Program-made: the position numbers and the translations under genes
The notes under the pieces: model-generated
What the model was told of the DNA's origin: nothing
Seen by the model: only the letters and a program-made list of their open reading frames with translations
Databases searched by the model: none
Shown: positions 24,161 through 31,358 of the stretch, piece after piece
How positions within the stretch are numbered: position 1 is the stretch's first letter
Layout: every line of letters begins with the position of its first letter
Source: Arthrobacter sp. MA-N2
GTDB taxonomy: Bacteria; Actinomycetota; Actinomycetes; Actinomycetales; Micrococcaceae
Reading direction: 5' to 3'
DNA: 64,000 nucleotides
Assembly: GCF_000517125.1 (NCBI RefSeq)
Contig: NZ_KI912155.1
Coordinates: forward strand, 2,778,034 to 2,842,033

Positions 24161-25130
24161 CTATCCTCCCGAACTCGCTGAAACGCTCTGTGCTTGGAAG
24201 CCGTGGGACGGCGGAAGGTGCGAGGCGTTTGTACTCAAGGTAGTACCAACCGAGTGCGGCGGTAATCCAGCCGACACCCGCAACAATCTCAAATTTGACC
24301 GTCATGCTGACTGGGCCGCGCACAGCCTCCCTAGCGGCCGGTCCCAACGAACGCCAAACTTTCCCAGCGCCCACCGCGAGCAGTTTGAAGCGTGAGTGGC
24401 CGTCGAAACGGTGGCGCAACCGGGCGATCATCTGCCCGTTCCTTAACTCCCTGCGAAGTAGCCAGGCTCGTTGAGTGCGTTCTCGGGGGACCTGCGTAGA
24501 AACTACTGCACTATTCGCCCAAACACATAGTCCACCTCGCAGCTGAAGCCTCAAAAAGAATTCGAGGTCTTCGCCCCCGGTGAGTCCGAAATCTTCGTCG
24601 AACCTCAGACTTGCATCGTCGCGAAACCAAGAGGCAAGAACCAAAGCATTGTTCGTAGCGACATACTTTACGAGCGATCCCTCCGGACGCTCGAGCTTTT
24701 GAAAGTACTTGTAGTCCGCCGGCCTATTCGTCAGCCGATACTCCACCGGGCCTGTTACTACGTCCGCGTGATGGCGCTGCATGGACCTGACCAGCTCACG
24801 GATCCAATCGGGGGTGGCGGTCTCATCGTCGTCTACGAAGGCTATTGCCCAGGGCTCGTACCGCAGAGCGGCCGACACTCCGGCGTTTCTTGCAGCGGAT
24901 ATGCCGCGACGCGGCTCGACGATATATGCGGCGTCGGGTGCCAGCCGGGTCGCAACCTCTCGTGCCGATTCGTGGACATCGTTATCCACGATAACCATTT
25001 TGTGGAGAAGGCCAGGGTCTTGCGCCCGTAGGGATTCAATGAGTGCCGCAAGAGATTCTGGCCTGCGGTAGGTCGCGATCGCAACGACTACTTTAGGCTG
25101 TATCTGCGTCCATTCCGATACTTTACTCAT
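24150..25130 (-). CDS. Glycosyltransferase family 2
   Basis: It probably transfers a sugar from a nucleotide sugar to an unknown acceptor. The GT-A fold begins VVVAIATYRRPESLAALIESL near residue 11. The metal-binding acidic cluster is AFVDDDETATPDW near 95-107, and the acceptor-side GGEDLEFFLR near 190 fits the family's ED motif. A C-terminal hydrophobic stretch may associate with the membrane. I chose the ATG at 25130; an in-frame start at 25244 would add 38 unconserved residues and remove the divergent promoter space to the RibH paralogue. Confidence 0.85.
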   Translation of the reverse strand: MSKVSEWTQIQPKVVVAIATYRRPESLAALIESLRAQDPGLLHKMVIVDNDVHESAREVATRLAPDAAYIVEPRRGISAARNAGVSAALRYEPWAIAFVDDDETATPDWIRELVRSMQRHHADVVTGPVEYRLTNRPADYKYFQKLERPEGSLVKYVATNNALVLASWFRDDASLRFDEDFGLTGGEDLEFFLRLQLRGGLCVWANSAVVSTQVPRERTQRAWLLRRELRNGQMIARLRHRFDGHSRFKLLAVGAGKVWRSLGPAAREAVRGPVSMTVKFEIVAGVGWITAALGWYYLEYKRLAPSAVPRLPSTERFSEFGRIDGD

Positions 25131-25246
25131 TACACTCGTTTCTCGAAGTGGACTTATCTTAGACAAAGGGAGCAGGATCTTCCCGCCGCCACTCGATTCA
25201 TTGGAATTATTGAGGCCTGAGTCAACAGATCGCGAGGCAAACACTC

Positions 25247-25726
25247 ATGACAGCGGTTTCAGAAGGCGCTTCGAAACGGAGCAACAGCGAAGCGGCCAGG
25301 ATCGCCATCGTTACCGGTGTATGGCACGCGGCGATCTCGGAAGGCTTGTTGGCAGGAGCTACCTCGGTCCTTCAGGAGACGGGTTGTCACTTTGAAGCAT
25401 TCCATGTGGCCAGCTCTTTTGACCTGCCAGTTGTGACTCAGGCCGTTCTTGAGACAAATTGGGACGCCGCAGTTGTCTTGGGAGTAATCATTCGTGGAAA
25501 GAGCGCACACTTCGACCGTCTATCGCACGCGGTAACCAGTGGCTTGAGCGACGTGGCGTTAAGGACGAAGAAACCTGTCGGCTTTGGCCTTCTCATGGTG
25601 GACGACGAAGCTCAAGGACTCGACCGAGCCGGCCTGAAGCACTCCAAGGAAGACCGAGGCAGGGAGGCCGCTGAATGGGCGCTGGAGGCGACTTTGCTGC
25701 TGCGCCGGATTCGGATTCCGTCATGA
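25247..25726 (+). CDS. Second lumazine-synthase-like protein (RibH paralogue)
   Basis: This 159-residue protein aligns along its whole length with the core RibH at 2107. It keeps the stacking Trp/His (GVWHAAIS), the catalytic His (SAHFDRL) and the Arg of GLDRAG. The Glu-bearing GCFELP is changed to SSFDLP, the phosphate loop GGTPHF to GKSAHF, and YVC to RLS. It could still make lumazine, bind a different flavin precursor, or be a shell protein. No other rib gene is nearby. It is divergent from the glycosyltransferase. Confidence 0.85.
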   Translation: MTAVSEGASKRSNSEAARIAIVTGVWHAAISEGLLAGATSVLQETGCHFEAFHVASSFDLPVVTQAVLETNWDAAVVLGVIIRGKSAHFDRLSHAVTSGLSDVALRTKKPVGFGLLMVDDEAQGLDRAGLKHSKEDRGREAAEWALEATLLLRRIRIPS

Positions 25727-25978
25727 CCGGTCAACCAGCGATCCTGGTCTTCTGGTGGTGGTCACGAAGAAGAAGCAAACTTTGACGAACGAACCACTAG
25801 AAGCACCGGACGCGTGAGGACCCTGGTTTACCAAGGCGCCGGGTTCTCTGTCGTCCCCGCCTACACGTTCCGGACACCACAGCGTCTGAAGGTCGCGTAG
25901 CTTTGCACACCCCGCTCGACGCGACAGCCTCAAGATCGGGGCATTTGGGCGCACCGGTGAGGCCGCGCTGACCCCACC

Positions 25979-26227
25979 TTAATTCACTGGAGACAGACGG
26001 CCCTTCGCACGGGTTCCGATGAGCCGTGGCTCCGACGTAGGTGCTGCTTGCACTGGCACCTCACTCAGGCGAGCGATTTCCATGATGTGCTCGGACGTAA
26101 AGATGATCTTTCCCTTGCCCCAGCAGGTATGCGGGAAACGCCCAGCGGCGGCGCCGTCGCGAAGCCAGGCCTCAGTGCATCGCATGATGGCAGCCGCCTC
26201 GGCCGGCTCGAAGAACTCAAGGTCCAT
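25979..26227 (-). CDS. Small helix-turn-helix protein, excisionase-like
   Basis: The 82-residue frame starting at the ATG 26225-26227 reads MDLEFFEPAEAAAIMRC, followed by TEAWLRDGAAAGRFPHTCWG and GKIIFTSEHIMEI. This is the layout of MerR/excisionase-type winged helix proteins (helix, turn, recognition helix, then a basic wing). It could be the directionality factor of element I or a regulator. The same frame continues upstream into an SRPBCC remnant, which I treat as separate. Confidence 0.6.
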   Translation of the reverse strand: MDLEFFEPAEAAAIMRCTEAWLRDGAAAGRFPHTCWGKGKIIFTSEHIMEIARLSEVPVQAAPTSEPRLIGTRAKGRLSPVN

Positions 26228-26349
26228 TTCTCTGCCCTGATTTCGTGAGTGGTGTTGGCAGTTCATGCCCCTGGATGCAGGAATTGACATGACTAAGCCC
26301 AAGTGACCACATTGGCCGGTCAATACACGGACAGACCTTCTCGCCCCAG

Positions 26350-26674
26350 GCTCGCGGAAAAGGCTTCGGCGGCCGCTTGTACGCTCTGTGGAGAGGCCGA
26401 CAACCCTTGACGAATCGGAAGATTCCAGGAGCCCGGCGCCGATGGTGAGGCTGTACCCCAAGGAGGCCTTGAAGTTGAGGTAGGCGGTTGTTGCCTTGAG
26501 GATGTCTTCTTGGTTACTGCTGGCCGGCCCGGTGCGAACCAGCGGCGCGGCGAAACTGCAACGCGGCCACCAATTGGGCCAGCTCATGTCGACGTCGGCG
26601 ATGAGCGCCCATGCTTCCTCTGGGGGTCGCCGGAGGCGCCAGGAGGAGCTGAGGTCGAAAAGGCGAGCGGTCAT
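26350..26674 (-). pseudogene. SRPBCC/START-like protein remnant
   Basis: From an ATG at 26674 the frame reads MTARLFDLSSSWRLRRPPEE then AWALIADVDMSWPNWWP, the usual front of a polyketide-cyclase-like SRPBCC protein. Family-like sequence fades after about 100 residues, around STERTSGR, and the frame then runs into unrelated sequence and the downstream HTH gene. The C-terminal helix of the fold is missing. Confidence 0.5.
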
Positions 26675-26737
26675 TGGGATATTCTGGCACCGATCTGCCT
26701 TCGACGGCATCGGGGCTGTCCTAGGGGCCCATCCCAA

Positions 26738-27408
26738 GCCATCGGCTCACAACGGTTCTCGCGCTCCTACGTCGCGGGCTATGACTGCGTTCGCAGTGTC
26801 ACTCAACCGGGCTTCTAGTGTCTTTCATCGCATGGGTTACGAGACGCTCGGGTTTTGAGACCCCGAGACGCCGTAGCTGTCGATTTTGCCGCTTACGGCT
26901 ATCCCGTCTTGTTCGGAGATGGGCACCAACGATATTGCGCCGCTGCTAGCGAAATGTGTCCGCCCGGCATTCTCCTAGGAACGACGAAATTATGGGTTGG
27001 TGGGGGATCCGTGGATTTCGATGCGGCGGAAGCTGGACGAAGGACTGCCTGCGGCCGCGTCACCTGTCCGCCGATCGATCACCGGATGCGGAGCCCGCCG
27101 ACATGCCTTTTCGTACTAAAAGTTGTATGCACTGGATCATGCGAAAGTACGCTCTGTAGAGTCAGCGTCACCGAAGAGGCCCACGAATTGGCTCTAGCCA
27201 AAGCCCGGTCTCGAGGGAAGCAGAGCCAGCCAAAATAGGCTGCGGAGATTCGCTTTTGCAGTTCCCGGTGATATTGCCCCGGCCACCGTGCGCCCCGAAG
27301 CGCTATTCACAAACCGCCCGGTGTTGCGTGGACGTCGGACGCTATGCTGCCATCAACAGACCCTGCCATAGGCTGGGGGCCGGTGGAAGGCAGGATAGAA
27401 GGCAATGC
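26738..27408. other. Gene-poor stretch with one paired-hexamer site
   Basis: No convincing gene is visible. Frames here have odd composition and no recognisable domain. The only structured feature is the site at 26840-26861 (CGAGAC, ten bases, TGAGAC), listed separately. The stretch is probably decayed sequence. Confidence 0.5.
26840..26861. repeat. CGAGAC-N10-TGAGAC site, copy 1
   Basis: The pattern CGAGAC, ten bases containing GGG, TGAGAC occurs here and again at 27940-27961 with identical spacing. Another CGAGAC follows at 26864. The two sites flank the GIY-YIG-like remnant. They may be recombinase or regulator binding sites. Confidence 0.5.
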
Positions 27409-27996
27409 ATGAATGACATCTCCGGTGGGCTGAGTCTCGCAGATCTCTTCCAGGCCACCGGGTTGGCACCGCAGGAGCTGCTGGTCATTCGGCACACGCT
27501 CAAGCCCGACGGTCTGCGAACCCGGGCAGATGCGATTGGACCTAACCTGCTGCCGTACGTGCGAGAACGGGGCATCCAAAACAGTAGGATCCCGGCAACT
27601 CCACCCCGGTTCTGGCTGAACTTCCTCGCCACCACAGGCCTGCGGGCCCGGTTCATCATCGCGCACGAGAACCATGGTGAAGTGCTCGCGGAGCGCACTG
27701 AGGATCGCCGTTTCTTTGACCTGCAGCCCGCCCCGGTGTTCGCTGCCCTGTCGGACCGCCTTGTGATTGAGTGGACCAAGGACGCGGTGAACTGGGCTAA
27801 GACAGGCGACCGGGCAACCTCCATGACGGTGGTCGAGATCTCCGACCCTCACACCGGCCGGACTCCTCGGGTTTCCCACAATCACGGGGGGAGAAGGGCT
27901 AGCCGCTTCCGGCCGGTGCGTCTCACATCCCTAGGGTTTCGAGACAGGTGGGATATGAGACAACGAAGAACTGGCACAACTCGTCACTCACATTGA
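27409..27996 (+). pseudogene. GIY-YIG-nuclease-family protein, N-terminal remnant
   Basis: The frame from ATG 27409 reads SLADLFQATGLAPQELLVIR, then PRFWLNFLATTGLRARFI and ENHGEVLAERTEDRRFFDL. I know this arrangement from the N-terminal half of actinobacterial proteins that end in a GIY-YIG nuclease domain. After EISDP (about 27850) the sequence loses sense and no GIY-YIG motif follows, so the nuclease half is lost. A more decayed relative is at 39952. Confidence 0.55.
27940..27961. repeat. CGAGAC-N10-TGAGAC site, copy 2
   Basis: Same hexamers, spacing and central GGG as copy 1 at 26840. It lies at the end of the GIY-YIG-like remnant, 1.1 kb from copy 1 and in the same orientation. Confidence 0.5.
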
Positions 27997-28068
27997 ACTT
28001 GGAGAGCACACAGATTGGGTAGTGGAAGGCTGCGAAAGGACCGATCACCGATCGTCACGGGAGCGCTG

Positions 28069-30006
28069 TTAGCCTGCCTCCCGTCCGTCGAGTTGGAAGT
28101 AGCGTTCGGCGTATGTGCGGTGGGCCAGGCGGTATGTGCTAACGCCAAATTCGGAGTCCAGCATTATGTAGGGGGCGGCGGTTCTCAGAGCCTGGTCTAT
28201 GTCGTCGTCAGTAAGCCTGGACCTGTCGTGCAGGAGTGCGTTGGCTGCGATGGCCCAGATCCCTCCAGTTCTCGGATACCCGTTGCCCTGGGCGTAAGCG
28301 AGGGAACGCAGGAGGGCCTCAACGCGTGGGCTCGCTGCCCGGATGCGTGCGACGGCTCTGTCGAAGATACCGGTGTGACCGTGGGAAAGTAATTCGGCCA
28401 GGTCCGTGTCGGGGTCTTGCCATTTGGGCTCAATGACTGCCTCGTAAGCGGCGAGACGGGCGAAGAGAAAGGGCTGATCGGCGGCAGCGATGGCTCTCGT
28501 GAGACGGTTGATGGTGGCATTCCGATTGGGTATGCCTTCAGGCAGGTTCTGGCGCAGCCGGTCATAGACGTAATCCGCGATGTCCCCGGCATCGCGTGCG
28601 AGGTGGAGCACTCGGGTGTTTGAGTCACGAGAGGCTCCCAGGACCTCGAGAACCGTTTGGTCGGGGGGAACGGGGTGATCGGGGTCTTCGTGGAGGGACT
28701 GACGGGTGCCGACGAGGACTTTGACGTTTTCCAGTGCTGCGAGGCCACGGAGCAGGCTGGCGATGGGGTAGGGATCTCGGGCTTCGTCGAGGGCGTCGGC
28801 GAGGATGGTCACGGGGGACGTGGCCCTGAGATTCTGGATGAGGTTTCCGGGGCTCGTGGTCGGGGACTGGCCGAGTTGGGAGGAGAGCTGGGCGGTGGCA
28901 TCGCCGATCGTTCGCCCGCTGAGATGCGTGACAGCGGTAAAGATCCCAGGCGGAGGGCACAGGAAGTCCATGACCGGGGGCCCCCCGAGTTCTTCCAAGG
29001 CATCGACGAGTCTGGGGTCAGAAGCGGCGAGGACCATACCCAGGACAGCCGACTTCCCGGATCCAGCAGATCCCGTGAGAACTAACATCCCGGATCTAGC
29101 GTTCGTGACCCATTCGACGATTTGTTTGCGTTCGCTCCGACGGCCGCTGAAGTGCCACTCGATTTGGCCTGCTTCCGCGCCCTGGGCTTTGGCGTAGAAG
29201 TGATTGCGTATATGGGACGGCGCGTCGCGCAAAACGCGGTCCAGCTCGGCGTAGACATCCTGGGGTGCCTGAATGCCAGCACCTCCGTGGGGGTGGGCGA
29301 TCCGGGCATCCGGGGAGAAGTTGGCATGAATGCGCTTTTCGGCCTCAATGCCGTCCTCGTAGGCGTCCTCTAGGCGGCGCATCAGCTCGCGGAGACTAAC
29401 GTGGTCATCGCTCGGGGTGAACCCTGCGATCTTCGCCTTGAAGAGCTCAGGGAAATGGCCGGCGCTGGTCGGGGCCGGTCCATTGGACGTGCCGACGATT
29501 CCAACGTTCTTGGCGGGCGTCCCCCCTACGGCGAGCTTTTTATAGATGTTCCATGCCCCCACGCCCGACGAGCAAGTGTCGAGTATGAGCAGCACCCAGT
29601 CGTCGGGGTGATCGAAGTCCTGTGAGCTCTTGCGGCGAAGGTATTCGACGAAGTCGTCTTCACTGAGAACATGGTTGGGCAGAATCGGTGCCTCGGCATT
29701 CCCTAGCAGGACGTGGTAGTGGTTGCCCGCCTGCTCACCGTGCCCAACCCAGTAGAGGATGCTGCCCACACCTCGCTCCTGGGACCATTGCCCTAGCTTT
29801 TTTTCGATGGCCTGTTTCGCTCCCTTCGTTGAGGTCTTCGACGACCAGTCGCGTGCACTCACTCCGTAGGCAGTTAGCACGTCCGCGACAGCTGTACAGC
29901 ACTCGCGGGCCGGCAGCAATTCGATGCTGTTCAGCTTCGGGTACTCTGCGATGCCGACGGTGACCAAATCGACCGGGATGCTGGAGGGGAGGATGTCGGG
30001 GCTCAT
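28069..30006 (-). CDS. Caspase-like peptidase fused to a STAND NTPase
   Basis: The 645-residue protein has two domains. Residues ~10-240 form a caspase-fold (C14) peptidase, with the catalytic His in YWVGHG (His89) and Cys in LILDTCSSG (Cys145). Residues ~285-645 form a STAND P-loop NTPase with Walker A TGSAGSGKS (~311-319), Walker B ILADALDEA (~401-409) and a helical/winged-helix region ending RLAHRTYAERYF. Such proteins are ATP-gated effectors: ligand sensing releases the protease. No sensor repeats follow; these seem to be supplied by the WD40 gene two genes upstream. The ATG overlaps the lipase stop by four bases (ATGA). Confidence 0.88.
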   Translation of the reverse strand: MSPDILPSSIPVDLVTVGIAEYPKLNSIELLPARECCTAVADVLTAYGVSARDWSSKTSTKGAKQAIEKKLGQWSQERGVGSILYWVGHGEQAGNHYHVLLGNAEAPILPNHVLSEDDFVEYLRRKSSQDFDHPDDWVLLILDTCSSGVGAWNIYKKLAVGGTPAKNVGIVGTSNGPAPTSAGHFPELFKAKIAGFTPSDDHVSLRELMRRLEDAYEDGIEAEKRIHANFSPDARIAHPHGGAGIQAPQDVYAELDRVLRDAPSHIRNHFYAKAQGAEAGQIEWHFSGRRSERKQIVEWVTNARSGMLVLTGSAGSGKSAVLGMVLAASDPRLVDALEELGGPPVMDFLCPPPGIFTAVTHLSGRTIGDATAQLSSQLGQSPTTSPGNLIQNLRATSPVTILADALDEARDPYPIASLLRGLAALENVKVLVGTRQSLHEDPDHPVPPDQTVLEVLGASRDSNTRVLHLARDAGDIADYVYDRLRQNLPEGIPNRNATINRLTRAIAAADQPFLFARLAAYEAVIEPKWQDPDTDLAELLSHGHTGIFDRAVARIRAASPRVEALLRSLAYAQGNGYPRTGGIWAIAANALLHDRSRLTDDDIDQALRTAAPYIMLDSEFGVSTYRLAHRTYAERYFQLDGREAG

Positions 30007-31358
30007 TCCGGCCTCCCGATCAGGATAATTTCGGTGATGGGTTCGAAGCCTCCGGCCTTGACTGAGATCTCATGCAGGCCCACCGGTAAACCTGGATGGG
30101 AGAAGACGACAGTCCTGTCCTGGCACCGCCCAGGCCCCCACCTGGTTATGGTGCCCGTGGTGAGATTCGTGCTGGCAACGTCGATTCCCACTGGGTCTCC
30201 GGGGCGGGCTCCCTTGTCGCCGGGCTGCTCGATGACGGTCAGGGAAACCCGCTGCCCGGCGGTTGCGAGGTCGGGGAGGTGGACGCCGATCGGACGGGTG
30301 CCTAGGGGTGGCCCCGAGTCTCGGTCCATGACTTTGTCCTCGATGAATACCAAGGCCTGAGTAGTGACAGCGAGGGCCATGTGTTTCTGCGTGATTGCGT
30401 GGGACACTGCCCCGGCGGGAGCTCCGGACCTGCGCCAGACCGTCGAGTCCCCGAAGTCGACCTTGCCGTCTAAAAGGGGGCTAGTCTCGACGGTGCCGCC
30501 GTCCAGGCGCATCGAAGCAGACGTTGGTTGCCTGGCACCGACCCCCGCCAGGAGCGGGACGGTGGACGGTGAAGGTTTCCCGGTGCGGAGTCCAAGACTT
30601 TCCCAGCGCTGGCGGGCGGCCCGGGCGAGGTCGACGTTGCCGCCGATCCCGCAGACGTCGCTGTCGGTCAAGACCCGGTCCGGCTGCGACGTGGCCGTCA
30701 CACACGCGTACCGGGGCAGCAAGTCGTAGACGCCCGGGCAGCTACGGGCCAAGTCTCGTGCCCCGATCTCGGGGACCGGGGCGCCGGCTCGGCCGTGGGC
30801 GAGCATCTCAACCGCGTTGATCGAGCCGTAGAACGGGGTTCCAAGGGTGATCAGCATCCGCACCTCGGCCGCCAGGGATGAATCCTGCAAAACCAAGCGT
30901 GCGAGGAGGCCACCCATGGAATGGGCCACAATAACCAACCGCACCTGTGCTGGATCCCCAAGTCGTTCTTTGCGAACGATGGACTTCCAGGCTTCCAGAT
31001 GCCTCTGGCAGGCGTCCGTGAGGGAAGGGGTATGCGTGTTGATGTCCATGCGCCAGTCGTAGGGGAACTGGCCGACCGCACGCGCGTCGCCGCACAGGCT
31101 GGCCAGCTTGCGTAGGAGTCGTGAGTACGGAAGGAGACCGTGCAGGAACGGCGCCCAGACAGGCGTGTGGAGGAGCCGGGTTGCCGTGAGGTGGGAGCCG
31201 TGCTCAAGCTCGTCGAGTGTGACATGTAGCTGGGGCAGACCTCCTGTCACCCATGCCCTGCCGAGCACGCTGGGGTTCGTGCCCCATAGGAGCTTTCCCT
31301 GACGGTCCCTCAGTTCGGAACCCATGATCCCGGGGATAACGATGACTGCGTCAAGCAT
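30003..31358 (-). CDS. LCAT-like alpha/beta-hydrolase (lipase or acyltransferase)
   Basis: The 451-residue protein starts MLDAVIVIPGIMGSEL, the hallmark of the lecithin:cholesterol-acyltransferase-like family. It has FPYDWR near residue 98, the nucleophile in VAHSMGG (Ser147), and likely Asp304 (FGDSTVW) and His326 (QKHMAL). Residues ~350-451 form a beta-rich C-terminal domain of unknown role. Members cut or transfer acyl chains of phospholipids, so a membrane-directed effector is plausible. No signal peptide is seen, so it probably acts from inside. The start at 31358 overlaps the WD40 stop by eight bases. Confidence 0.85.
   Translation of the reverse strand: MLDAVIVIPGIMGSELRDRQGKLLWGTNPSVLGRAWVTGGLPQLHVTLDELEHGSHLTATRLLHTPVWAPFLHGLLPYSRLLRKLASLCGDARAVGQFPYDWRMDINTHTPSLTDACQRHLEAWKSIVRKERLGDPAQVRLVIVAHSMGGLLARLVLQDSSLAAEVRMLITLGTPFYGSINAVEMLAHGRAGAPVPEIGARDLARSCPGVYDLLPRYACVTATSQPDRVLTDSDVCGIGGNVDLARAARQRWESLGLRTGKPSPSTVPLLAGVGARQPTSASMRLDGGTVETSPLLDGKVDFGDSTVWRRSGAPAGAVSHAITQKHMALAVTTQALVFIEDKVMDRDSGPPLGTRPIGVHLPDLATAGQRVSLTVIEQPGDKGARPGDPVGIDVASTNLTTGTITRWGPGRCQDRTVVFSHPGLPVGLHEISVKAGGFEPITEIILIGRPE

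Noticed and set aside
26855..27238. A 127-codon plus-strand frame before the GIY-YIG-like remnant
   Set aside because: Cys-rich, no domain, no ribosome site; reads as decayed sequence.
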